Shown here: one piece after another, positions 1 to 6,349 of the stretch
Layout: the number at the start of each line of letters is the position of its first letter
Numbering within the stretch: position 1 is the first letter of the stretch
Assembly: GCA_013152765.1 (NCBI GenBank)
Contig: JAADFT010000113.1
Span: forward strand, 1 to 6,643
Origin: Calditrichota bacterium
GTDB taxonomy: Bacteria; Zhuqueibacterota; Zhuqueibacteria; Oleimicrobiales; Geothermoviventaceae
Direction: 5' to 3'
Length of the DNA stretch: 6,643 bases
The notes under the pieces: model-generated
Seen by the model: only the letters and a program-made list of their open reading frames with translations
Database searches by the model: none
Told to the model about the DNA's origin: nothing
Made by a program: the position numbers and the translations under genes

Positions 1-719
1 TGGTCCTGGATCTGCGGGACGCAGCCGGTCAGCTCGTGATCCGTGACGAGGAGGAGGAGGTTGGCGCTGGATTGCCGCTGCAACAGGTGGTCGAGACCAC
101 GGCGCGCACTGGACTCGCCGGGTTGGAGAATCTGGCCGGAATCCCGGGCACGGTCGGTGGCGCCGTTGTGATGAATGCAGGTGCCTTTGGAACGGAGTTT
201 TTCGACCTGGTTTCCGACATCGATGTCATGACATCAGCCGGAGAAGTGCACACGATTCGGCGCGAACAGTTGGACGTGGGGTACCGGAGAGGCTACGTTC
301 CAGCAGACGGCGTGATCCTGGCAGCCCGGTTGCGGCTGAGGCAGGGAAAACGCGAGGTGCTGGAGAAGCGCGTTCGTGAGATTCTGGCACGCCGGGAAGC
401 GAAGCAACCGCTGGAGTACCCGTCCTGCGGTAGCGTGTTCAAGCGGCCACCTGGCGACTACGCAGGTCGACTGATCGAAGCTTGCGGTTGCAAGGGACTG
501 CGGATTGGTAACGCGCAGGTTTCTGAGAAACACGCGAATTTCATCATCAACCTGGGTGGAGCCACGGCCGAGGACGTGCTGGCCGTGATTCGGGAGGTGA
601 GGCGGCGAGTGGCTGACCGGTTCGGCGTCTTGCTGGAGCCGGAAGTTCGCTTCGTCGGGTTTGACCAGCCGGTTGCGGCATTGCTGGAGGTCGAAGGTGT
701 TGGGGAGGGCGAGAAGTGA
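1..719 (+). CDS. murB: UDP-N-acetylenolpyruvoylglucosamine reductase (MurB), 5'-truncated by the window edge
   Basis: MurB reduces UDP-GlcNAc-enolpyruvate to UDP-MurNAc with NADPH and bound FAD in the cytoplasm, the second committed step of peptidoglycan precursor synthesis. The frame is open from base 3, so the start codon and the first part of the FAD-binding domain lie outside the window; about 238 residues are visible of the usual roughly 300. The FAD-binding signature GIPGTVGGAVVMNAGAFG is encoded near 150-195. The conserved Tyr-Arg of the active site (GYRRG) falls near 279-293. The catalytic Ser of the GSVFKRP motif is the AGC at 432-434. The C-terminal catalytic Glu of EPEVRFVG is at 642-644. 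The compact arrangement with a GSVFK loop suits the type II MurB group. No key residue is missing in the visible part. It overlaps the next gene at its TGA stop (717-719), as expected for a co-transcribed dcw cluster. The identification is very secure. Confidence 0.96.
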   Translation, partial: VLDLRDAAGQLVIRDEEEEVGAGLPLQQVVETTARTGLAGLENLAGIPGTVGGAVVMNAGAFGTEFFDLVSDIDVMTSAGEVHTIRREQLDVGYRRGYVPADGVILAARLRLRQGKREVLEKRVREILARREAKQPLEYPSCGSVFKRPPGDYAGRLIEACGCKGLRIGNAQVSEKHANFIINLGGATAEDVLAVIREVRRRVADRFGVLLEPEVRFVGFDQPVAALLEVEGVGEGEK

Positions 720-1384
720 TGCGGCTTGCAGGTAATCCCGAGCTGGCAGCGGAGTTGGACCGCTGGGGTAGACGCGTTTTCCTGGCTTCCTTCGGATTGC
801 TCGTCAGCCTCCAGTCTTTCTTCTGGCTGAACGAGCGCTACGGCTGGGTGCAACCCGGATTTCCGGAGAGCGGCATCTCAGCAGTGGCGGCGGAAAGCAG
901 GGTCCCTGGCGACTCGACCCGTGGGCCGGTTGCGCCGGAAATCCCCAAACTGCGGGACCCACTGGCGATCTTGGCTGGCAAGGAAGTCATGGTTGTCGAC
1001 CGAAAGGCTCGCCTTGTCCCGCTGAGCCTGGCGAGAGAGGGTACCGACCTGCCCGTGATCACCGGTCTTGAGGACGAGCCAAACAGAGCTGAGTTGCTGC
1101 GGAACGCTTTGGACGCCCTGAACGAGCTTCGCCGACGCCACTACGCCCTCTACGCTCGCCTTTCGGAGCTGCACTACGACGCCGGAGGTGGCTGGGTTGC
1201 TTACCTGACGGACAACGCGCTCCCGATTCTGCTTGGACGGCAGGAGCTGGAGGAGCGCTTACGGACGCTGGCCCTGGCTCTACCCGAGCTGGAGAAAATG
1301 GAAAGTCTGGACTCCCTTGCGCTCGTCGATCTTCGTTTCGCCGGACAAATTGTAGTCCGTTCGCCGTACCGACGCGGCGTTTGA
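716..1384 (+). CDS. ftsQ: Divergent FtsQ/DivIB-type cell division protein, apparently without a POTRA domain
   Basis: FtsQ is a bitopic inner-membrane protein that joins the FtsBL complex and the septal synthase in the periplasm. The 222-residue product has a short basic cytoplasmic N-terminus, one membrane segment at about residues 21-38 (VFLASFGLLVSLQSFFWL), then a Gly/Pro/Ser-containing linker to about residue 78. A stretch typical of the FtsQ C-terminal beta domain follows: RDPLAIL (80-86), VVDRKARLVPL (93-103), DLPVITGL (111-118), ALPILLGRQELEERL (168-182) and VDLRFAGQIVVR (204-215). The usual POTRA domain of about 70 residues between membrane segment and beta domain seems absent, and the protein is shorter than the usual 240-290. 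The start could be GTG 716 or the adjacent ATG 719. The GTG lies 7 bases after GGGAGG (703-708) and both overlap the murB stop, suggesting coupling. Position between murB and ftsA supports the call. The family assignment rests on the C-terminal half and on context. Confidence 0.72.
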   Translation: MMRLAGNPELAAELDRWGRRVFLASFGLLVSLQSFFWLNERYGWVQPGFPESGISAVAAESRVPGDSTRGPVAPEIPKLRDPLAILAGKEVMVVDRKARLVPLSLAREGTDLPVITGLEDEPNRAELLRNALDALNELRRRHYALYARLSELHYDAGGGWVAYLTDNALPILLGRQELEERLRTLALALPELEKMESLDSLALVDLRFAGQIVVRSPYRRGV

Positions 1385-1715
1385 AAGCGTCGGATGCCGG
1401 GGAAACAGTGTAAACCGGTTGGGAGTGCGGACGTTTACCCAACGAAGTTTGCGGAAAATGCCTGGATCCGGTTGCGCTTGAGCTGCGAAAACGGGATGGT
1501 TTGGAGGAGGGACGCGCGGATGCCTGGGGCGTTGGTCTGCTTGCGGTTCATCGAGGGATTCTGCAGGAGCGCAATTTTGTTTCGAAGACGTGAGCGCCAG
1601 GGACGGCGGTGGAGACAGAAAATCAGCGGCCTGGAGGAGTCCGGCGGGATGAACGTGTGGCAGCCGGAGCTCTCGGGCCTGGGGCAAAGGCCATCAACGG
1701 CATCGGGAGGCTGAA
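1385..1715 (+). other. ftsQ-ftsA spacer, 331 bases, no recognised gene
   Basis: This spacer is unusually long for an otherwise tightly packed cluster. It is not a frameshifted end of FtsQ, because the FtsQ beta domain finishes normally before 1384. One plus-strand frame is open across nearly all of it (ATG 1394 to TGA 1712-1714). Its product is rich in Arg, Trp and Cys and matches nothing I know. Two overlapping inverted repeats lie near the left end: GTAAAC 1410-1415 with GTTTAC 1433-1438, and GTTGGG 1418-1423 with CCCAAC 1438-1443. Neither is followed by a T-run, so they do not look like a terminator. I see no convincing sigma70 promoter, although one for ftsA could be hidden here. GGGAGG at 1705-1710 is the ftsA ribosome binding site. 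Confidence 0.6.
1520..1714 (+). CDS. Possible small protein of 64 residues, unrecognised
   Basis: I do not recognise this frame and it may be non-coding. In its favour, GGAGGAGGG at 1503-1511 sits 8 bases before the ATG, and the TGA stop (1712-1714) ends one base before the ftsA ATG, an arrangement often seen with translational coupling. The product would begin with a short, partly hydrophobic segment (ALVCLRFIEGFCRSAILF, residues 4-21), followed by a strongly basic stretch (RRRERQGRRWRQK) and a Gly/Ser-rich tail. A longer in-frame start exists at ATG 1394, 10 bases after the ftsQ stop, but with a poor ribosome binding site. A shorter one at ATG 1649 is preceded by GGAGGAG (1633-1639). Against it, the composition is rich in Arg, Trp and Cys, and AGG/AGA and TTG codons are frequent, unlike the neighbouring genes. 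Confidence 0.2.
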   Translation: MPGALVCLRFIEGFCRSAILFRRRERQGRRWRQKISGLEESGGMNVWQPELSGLGQRPSTASGG

Positions 1716-2942
1716 ATGCCTGAGTACATAACAGGCCTCGACATTGGCACCACCAAGATCGGTGTGGTGATCGGAGAGGTGGATCCTGACGAAGAAGTCA
1801 GGATTGTTGCCGTCAGTACAGCGCCATCGGATGGCCTGCGACGAGGGGTAGTTGTAAACCTGGACAAAACTGTCCGGTCAATCGAGCGCGCGGTGTCCGA
1901 AGCCGAGCGAATGGCTGGAATCCAGGTCGACGCGGTCTACGCGGGCATCGCTGGAGATCACATTCGCAGCATCAACGGACGTGGCGTTGTAGCCGTCGCC
2001 GGGCCGAACAACGAGATCACGGAAGACGACGTTCGCCGCGTCATCGACGCTGCAAAGGCCGTGGCGCTGCCCATCGACCGGGAAATCATCCACATCCTGC
2101 CTCAGGAGTTCATCGTTGACGAGCAGCGCGGCATTCGCGACCCGGTCGGGATGGCTGGCGTACGCCTCGAAGCGGAAGTGCACATCGTGACAGGCGCGGT
2201 GACGTCCGCTCAGAACATCTACCGCTCCATCGAGCGAGCAGGCCTCAAAGTGAAGGATCTGGTCCTGGAGCCGCTGGCCTCAAGCTACGCGGTGCTCACG
2301 GAGGACGAAAAAGAGCTCGGAGTGGCACTGATCGACCTGGGCGGCGGGACCACCGACATCGCCATGTTTTTCCAGGGCTCGATCCGGCACACGGGCGTTG
2401 TAGCGCTCGGCGGCCGGAATGTGACGAACGACATCGCCATCGGACTGCGTACACCGCTGGAGCAGGCGGAAGCCATCAAGATCGAGCACGGCAGCGCGGT
2501 GCACCGGCCCGAGGACGACAAGCAGGTGATCGAGGTGCCGGGAATCGGTGGGCGTACGCCGCGCCGGGTGTCGAAGGCGTTGCTGGTGGACATCATCCAG
2601 CCGCGGATGGAGGAGATTCTGACCCTGGCCTACGAGGAGATCAAGCGCTCTGAGTTTGCTCACCTGATGAACGGCGGTGTGGTGCTGACCGGCGGCGGCT
2701 CGTTGCTGGACGGCACTCTGGAGCTGGCCGAGGAGGTTTTCGGCACGCAAGTTCGCCTCGGCATGCCGCGCTCTCTCACCGGGCTCACCTCCGAGGCCAA
2801 GAGCCCCATTCACGCCACGGGTGTTGGGCTGGTTCTCTACGGCATGCAGCAGGACGGAGCGGACATGACCCACCCGGGCGGCGAAGGTGGTCTTTTCGAG
2901 ACGATTGTCAGCAAGATGAAGAAATGGCTTGGGCTGGAGTGA
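1716..2942 (+). CDS. ftsA: Cell division protein FtsA, actin-like membrane anchor of FtsZ
   Basis: FtsA is an actin-fold ATP-binding protein that polymerises on the inner membrane face, binds the FtsZ C-terminal peptide and recruits later division proteins. The product has 408 residues, close to the family norm. Visible parts in order are phosphate-1 GLDIGTTKIGVVIG (residues 7-20), the FtsA-specific 1C subdomain (about 84-162, with the conserved IIHILPQEFIVD at 124-135), phosphate-2 IDLGGGTTDIA (206-216), the conserved GGRNVTNDIAIGLRTP (232-247), and the adenosine motif GVVLTGGGSLLDG (321-333). After a short Gly/Asp-rich linker comes the C-terminal amphipathic membrane-targeting helix LFETIVSKMKKWLGLE (393-408). 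ATG 1716 is preceded by GGGAGG at 1705-1710, 5 bases away. ftsZ follows after a 131-base leader. The reading is complete, with no missing motif. Confidence 0.98.
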   Translation: MPEYITGLDIGTTKIGVVIGEVDPDEEVRIVAVSTAPSDGLRRGVVVNLDKTVRSIERAVSEAERMAGIQVDAVYAGIAGDHIRSINGRGVVAVAGPNNEITEDDVRRVIDAAKAVALPIDREIIHILPQEFIVDEQRGIRDPVGMAGVRLEAEVHIVTGAVTSAQNIYRSIERAGLKVKDLVLEPLASSYAVLTEDEKELGVALIDLGGGTTDIAMFFQGSIRHTGVVALGGRNVTNDIAIGLRTPLEQAEAIKIEHGSAVHRPEDDKQVIEVPGIGGRTPRRVSKALLVDIIQPRMEEILTLAYEEIKRSEFAHLMNGGVVLTGGGSLLDGTLELAEEVFGTQVRLGMPRSLTGLTSEAKSPIHATGVGLVLYGMQQDGADMTHPGGEGGLFETIVSKMKKWLGLE

Positions 2943-3039
2943 GTGGCGTCGAAGTGGTGAACGGGATGCAGAAAAGTCGGCAGTCGACGTGATTGTGAGG
3001 ATTGGTTCAGCCAGGCGGGCACGGGAACGAAAGGAGAAA

Positions 3040-3096
3040 ATGTCGCGTGTTCACGAATCGAAGGAGAGAAGCGATGAACCTGCGGTTGAGCTTTGA
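3040..3096 (+). CDS. Possible 18-codon upstream frame overlapping the ftsZ start
   Basis: ATG 3040 lies 3 bases after AAGGAG (3031-3036), a canonical Shine-Dalgarno sequence at rather short spacing. The frame reads MSRVHESKERSDEPAVEL and stops at TGA 3094-3096, about 20 bases inside ftsZ in a different frame. The frame includes the ftsZ ribosome binding site AAGGAG (3061-3066), so ribosomes translating it would pass over the ftsZ start. This could act as a translational control element or simply be a chance duplication of the ribosome binding site. The short peptide itself shows no recognisable motif. This is an inference from sequence layout only. Confidence 0.2.
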   Translation: MSRVHESKERSDEPAVEL

Positions 3097-4273
3097 CGAC
3101 AAGGGCGTACCGCCAGCCAGGATGAAAGTGGTTGGCGTGGGTGGCGCAGGGTCAAACGCGGTCAACCGGATGATCGAAGCCGGGCTCACCGGGGTTGATT
3201 TTGTGGCCATCAACACGGATCTGCAGGCGCTGTCTACAAGCAAGGCGCCCGTGCGGATTCAGATCGGCCGCAACACAACCAAAGGCCTCGGTGCTGGCGC
3301 CGATCCCGAGGTGGGCCGCAAGTCGATTGAGGAAGACAAGGAGGCGGTCGTCAACGCTCTGCAGGATGCAGACATGATCTTCGTGACCGCCGGAATGGGA
3401 GGCGGCACCGGGACCGGGGCGAGCCCAATCGTTGCGGAAGTGGCGAAAGATCTGGGCGCTCTGACTGTGGCCATCGTGACCAAGCCGTTCCTGTTCGAGG
3501 GCCCCAAGCGTATGCAGCGGGCGGAAGAAGGCCTCGAGGAACTGAAAGAATACGTGGACACGCTCATCACGATCCCGAACCAGCGCCTGCTCCAGATTGT
3601 GGACCGCAAGACGCCGCTGAACGAGGCGTTTCGGCTCGCTGACGACGTGCTGCTGCAGGCGACGCGCGGCATTTCGGACCTGATCAGTGTGCCCGGGCTG
3701 ATCAACCTGGATTTCGCCGATGTGCGCACAGTGATGGCCGAAATGGGAGACGCCCTGATGGGCTCGGCGGTTGCCAGCGGTGAGAACCGCGCCACCGAAG
3801 CCACCCAGAAGGCGCTGAACAGTCCCCTGCTGGAGGAGGTCTCGATCGCTGGTGCCCTCGGTGTCCTCGTGAACATCACGGGCGGGCCGGACCTGTCTCT
3901 CCACGAGGTGAACGACGCGACGACGATGGTCTTCGAAGCGGCGGGCCCGGATGCCAACATCATCTTCGGCGCGGTGATCGACGAGAAGATGACCGACCAG
4001 GTGCGGGTGACCGTGATCGCCACGGGCTTTCGCCGGGATGGTCGACGGAGCTCCGTCTACATCGGCAAGGAAATGCCGGCGGCAACGCCAACTGCCCCGG
4101 GCGTGGACATGATGGACATCCCGACCTTCGAGCGCATGAAGGCCGCTCGGGACGGGAACGGTCGCACCGCTCCGGCTCAAAAGAAGAAAGACGAGGACAA
4201 TCCGGTTCGAATCGTACGAGAGGAGGACTACGAAGTTCCGACCTTCTTGAGGAAAAGAGGACGGCTTTTCTGA
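3074..4273 (+). CDS. ftsZ: Cell division protein FtsZ, tubulin-like GTPase
   Basis: FtsZ polymerises with GTP into the cytokinetic ring under the inner membrane. The 399-residue product is of normal length. It shows the GTP-binding start KVVGVGGAGSNAVNRM (residues 18-33), the AINTDLQAL segment (45-53), the tubulin signature GGGTGTG (109-115), the GTP-contact region PNQRLLQI (168-175), and the T7 synergy loop NLDFADVRTVM (211-221) with Asp213 and Asp216 that complete the neighbouring GTPase site. The globular core ends near TVIATGFRR (313-321). A variable linker of about 60 residues follows, then the conserved C-terminal peptide YEVPTFLRKRG (386-396) that binds FtsA. I chose ATG 3074 because AAGGAG at 3061-3066 precedes it by 7 bases. 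An in-frame TTG at 3002 would add 24 residues that do not look like an FtsZ N-terminus. It lies between ftsA and a radical SAM gene whose frame may overlap its stop. Confidence 0.98.
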   Translation: MNLRLSFDDKGVPPARMKVVGVGGAGSNAVNRMIEAGLTGVDFVAINTDLQALSTSKAPVRIQIGRNTTKGLGAGADPEVGRKSIEEDKEAVVNALQDADMIFVTAGMGGGTGTGASPIVAEVAKDLGALTVAIVTKPFLFEGPKRMQRAEEGLEELKEYVDTLITIPNQRLLQIVDRKTPLNEAFRLADDVLLQATRGISDLISVPGLINLDFADVRTVMAEMGDALMGSAVASGENRATEATQKALNSPLLEEVSIAGALGVLVNITGGPDLSLHEVNDATTMVFEAAGPDANIIFGAVIDEKMTDQVRVTVIATGFRRDGRRSSVYIGKEMPAATPTAPGVDMMDIPTFERMKAARDGNGRTAPAQKKKDEDNPVRIVREEDYEVPTFLRKRGRLF

Positions 4274-4326
4274 CGAAGCGAACAACAGGACGGAAACCTC
4301 GCAAGCGGCCAAAGCGATTCCAGGAG

Positions 4327-5940
4327 TTGGCCGCGGCGTTCCTTGAGGGGGAGGTCCGGGCTGTTCAGCCGAGCGAGTCGGCCCCCCACGGCATGCTGCT
4401 GGTCTTCCCCAACACCTACGAAGTGGGGATGGGAAACCTCGGTTTCCAGACTGTTTACCGGCGTTTGAACGAACTGCCGGGATGGCGTTGCGAACGTGCT
4501 TTCGTTTACCCGGAGCCGTGGGGCTTTCGCCCGCTGAGTCTGGAGAGGGGGACACCACCTGAGAACTTTCCTTTCATCGGGTTTTCCGTGGCTTTCGAGC
4601 TGGACTTTCCGAACGTGGTCAGGCAAATTCACGGCGCGAACGTTCCGCTCCGTGCCCGTGATCGGGGAGAAGACGACCCGCTACTCATCCTCGGGGGCGC
4701 GGTGGCCATGTACAACCCGATCCCACTGGCTCCCTTTTTCGATCTCGTGTTCATCGGCGAGTTCGACGCGGTGTTGCCGCGCTTCGCTGAAGTTGCCCAA
4801 AGGGCACTGGAACAGCGCAAAACACGCCTGCAGATCCTGGAAGATCTGGCCCAACTCGAGGGCATGTGGAGCCCGGTACTTGAACCTGTCCCGAAGGCGA
4901 AAAAACGTGTTGTGTACAGATCGCCGGGGGCAGGTCCTGCCTACTCAGGTGTGGTGTCGAGTTACAGCCACCTGCGCGATCTCTTTCTGGTGGAGGCCGG
5001 GCGCGGCTGCGGCCGACGCTGTCGCTTTTGCGTTGCCAGTCACGTCTACTGGCCACTGCGCATGTTCGAGCCGGATGCAATTCTCACCACAGTACGGCAG
5101 TTCAATCCCGGTGCCCGCAGGATTGGCCTGGTTGGCTCAGCCCTGTCGGACTACCCTCGCCTGGCGGAGTTGCTCAACCTGCTTGCGGACGAAGGGTACG
5201 AGGTGAGTCTCTCATCCCTTCGAATTGACAGTCTGGATGAGGAACTGGTGCATGCCCTGGAAAGAGCTGGGGTCCGTTCGGTGGCTCTGGCTCCGGAGAC
5301 CGGCTCGCCGCGGATGCAGCGAATCATTCACAAAAACCTGTCGGTAGAAGGGATGTTGCGTACGGCGGAGCACCTTGCGGACAGTGCCATCCAGAGCGTC
5401 AAGCTTTACTTCATCGTGGGGTTGCCTCTTGAGGAAGACACCGACGTGGATTTGTCGGCAGAATTTGCCGCCGAGTTCGCAACGCGTTTCCGGAAAGGGC
5501 GCGGCAAGAAGGGTGTGAGCTTGAGCGTAAACGCCTTCATCCCGAAGCCTCACACACCTTTTCAGTGGGCGCCGATGGCTGATCCGGCAACAATCGAGAG
5601 CCGTCGGAAGAGAATGAATTCGGCCGCTCGCAAAGTGCCCGGCATGTCGTACGCCCGGAAGAGTCTCAGGAATGAACGGCTGCAGGCGGTACTCTCGCTT
5701 GGCGGGTTGGATGTGGCTCAGGCTCTTCAGGTTTCGGTGGAGCAGGGGGTGAGCCTCACACGTGCCCTCCAGGCAGTGGGGGTAAAAGTGGACGACCTGC
5801 TACATCGAGAGAAATCGGCCGACGAGCGATTCCCGTGGGAGTTCATCGAGGGAGGACCCGGACGCGAAGTGCTCTGGCGGGAGTGGCTGCGGGCGAAAGA
5901 AGCGGCGGAAAGCTCGACAGGGAGCGAAAAGAGCTCGTAA
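4327..5940 (+). CDS. Radical SAM protein of the B12-binding-like TIGR03960-type family
   Basis: The exact reaction of this family is not known. The conserved N-terminal part has LLVFPNTYEVGMGNLG (from TTG 4327, residues 24-39), LILGGAVAMYNPIPLAPFFD (120-139) and the IGEFDAVL stretch (143-150), typical of the Rossmann-like B12-binding-type domain of these proteins; I see no DxHxxG cobalamin motif. The radical SAM core follows, with Cys228, Cys232 and Cys235 (CGRRCRFC, the CX3CX2C motif that binds the 4Fe-4S cluster and SAM), LSSLRID (295-301), the ALAPETGS strand (320-327) and KLYFIVGLPLEE (359-370). The C-terminus has the family's closing PWEFIEGG element (503-510). A fused DUF2344 domain, found in some relatives, is absent. 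No ATG, GTG or other TTG lies upstream in frame. TTG 4327 directly abuts AGGAG (4322-4326), which is too close, so a CTG at 4270 overlapping the ftsZ stop, 9 bases after GAGG (4257-4260), is a real alternative adding 19 basic residues. Confidence 0.88.
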   Translation: MAAAFLEGEVRAVQPSESAPHGMLLVFPNTYEVGMGNLGFQTVYRRLNELPGWRCERAFVYPEPWGFRPLSLERGTPPENFPFIGFSVAFELDFPNVVRQIHGANVPLRARDRGEDDPLLILGGAVAMYNPIPLAPFFDLVFIGEFDAVLPRFAEVAQRALEQRKTRLQILEDLAQLEGMWSPVLEPVPKAKKRVVYRSPGAGPAYSGVVSSYSHLRDLFLVEAGRGCGRRCRFCVASHVYWPLRMFEPDAILTTVRQFNPGARRIGLVGSALSDYPRLAELLNLLADEGYEVSLSSLRIDSLDEELVHALERAGVRSVALAPETGSPRMQRIIHKNLSVEGMLRTAEHLADSAIQSVKLYFIVGLPLEEDTDVDLSAEFAAEFATRFRKGRGKKGVSLSVNAFIPKPHTPFQWAPMADPATIESRRKRMNSAARKVPGMSYARKSLRNERLQAVLSLGGLDVAQALQVSVEQGVSLTRALQAVGVKVDDLLHREKSADERFPWEFIEGGPGREVLWREWLRAKEAAESSTGSEKSS

Positions 5941-5943
5941 AGA

Positions 5944-5973
5944 GGCCAGACGAGAAGGCGTGCACGTTTGGCC
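5944..5973 (+). terminator. Hairpin just after the radical SAM stop, possible transcript end
   Basis: GGCCAGACG (5944-5952) can pair with CGTTTGGCC (5965-5973) to form a 9-bp stem with one G-U pair and a 12-base loop. It begins 3 bases after the TAA stop. No T-run follows on the plus strand (GCCAATTCTC), so it is not a classic intrinsic terminator. It could instead protect the 3' end or work with Rho. I see no other plus-strand terminator between the fts genes and rpmB. Confidence 0.35.
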
Positions 5974-6049
5974 GCCAATTCTCGAAGACCAGAGTTTCCG
6001 ACTTGGCGACGAGGGATTGAAACAGAATGTAGTCTGTGCCGGGTGGGGG

Positions 6050-6087
6050 AAAAGAAAAAGCACCTCCTCCAAATTCAGAAGGTGCTT
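6050..6087 (-). terminator. Intrinsic terminator of rpmB
   Basis: Read on the minus strand, an 8-bp perfect stem AAGCACCT/AGGTGCTT (plus-strand arms 6080-6087 and 6058-6065, loop of 14 bases) is followed directly by TTTTTCTTTT, counting the last two stem bases. It starts about 25 bases after the rpmB stop. On the plus strand no T-run follows, so it acts in one direction, stopping rpmB transcription before it runs antisense into the radical SAM gene. Confidence 0.8.
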
Positions 6088-6112
6088 GCAAGCAAAGCAG
6101 ATTGTGGGGACA

Positions 6113-6304
6113 TCAAGCGGCTTTCTGGACCCTCCCGCTGCGAAGACAGCGTGTACACACGCGAATGCGTTTCGGTGTGCCGTTGATGATCACGTGAACG
6201 CGGTGCAGGTTGGGCTCCCACCGGCGGTTGGTCAGCCTGTGAGAGTGGCTGATCTTGTGCCCGCGGCCTGGAGTCTTGCCGCAGATCTCGCAACGCTTGC
6301 TCAT
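6113..6304 (-). CDS. rpmB: Large ribosomal subunit protein bL28
   Basis: bL28 is a small basic protein of the 50S subunit. The 63-residue product shows the family pattern CEICGKTPGRGHKISHSH (residues 5-22), RRWEPNLHRV (27-36) and CTRCLRSGRV (50-59). Cys5, Cys8, Cys50 and Cys53 form the four-cysteine zinc-ribbon version of the protein. The length is typical. ATG at 6304-6302 is chosen because GGGAGGTG (6320-6313) lies 8 bases upstream. An in-frame TTG at 6340-6338 would add 12 unrelated residues and would sit almost at the predicted transcription start. The gene is a single transcription unit with its own promoter and terminator, convergent with the fts cluster. Nothing unusual is seen in the protein. 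Confidence 0.97.
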   Translation of the reverse strand: MSKRCEICGKTPGRGHKISHSHRLTNRRWEPNLHRVHVIINGTPKRIRVCTRCLRSGRVQKAA

Positions 6305-6312
6305 CGTGTGAA

Positions 6313-6320
6313 CACCTCCC
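6313..6320 (-). promoter_or_regulatory. Shine-Dalgarno sequence of rpmB
   Basis: GGGAGGTG on the minus strand is close to the full anti-16S complement and lies 8 bases before the rpmB ATG. It decides the start at 6304 over the upstream TTG. Confidence 0.85.
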
Positions 6321-6349
6321 TTCGATCGAATTTTCTTCAACTGGGCGCA

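Noticed and set aside
1385..1450. Possible terminator or promoter after ftsQ
   Set aside because: The inverted repeats have no T-run, and the TTGAAA at 1381 lacks a -10 element at proper spacing (the nearest is 22 bases away).
2280..2873. 197-codon minus-strand frame inside ftsA
   Set aside because: It is antisense to conserved FtsA motifs and shows no domain of its own.
3002..3073. 24-residue N-terminal extension of FtsZ from TTG 3002
   Set aside because: There is no good ribosome binding site, the added residues are unlike FtsZ N-termini, and ATG 3074 has AAGGAG at good spacing.
3152..4558. 468-codon open frame on the minus strand across ftsZ and the radical SAM start
   Set aside because: It is fully antisense to ftsZ, whose product is unmistakable, has a composition rich in His, Arg and Gln typical of shadow frames in G+C-rich DNA, and has no family features.
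6305..6340. 12-residue extension of bL28 from TTG 6340
   Set aside because: Its codons run through the strong GGGAGGTG ribosome binding site of the shorter form, and it starts almost at the predicted transcription start.
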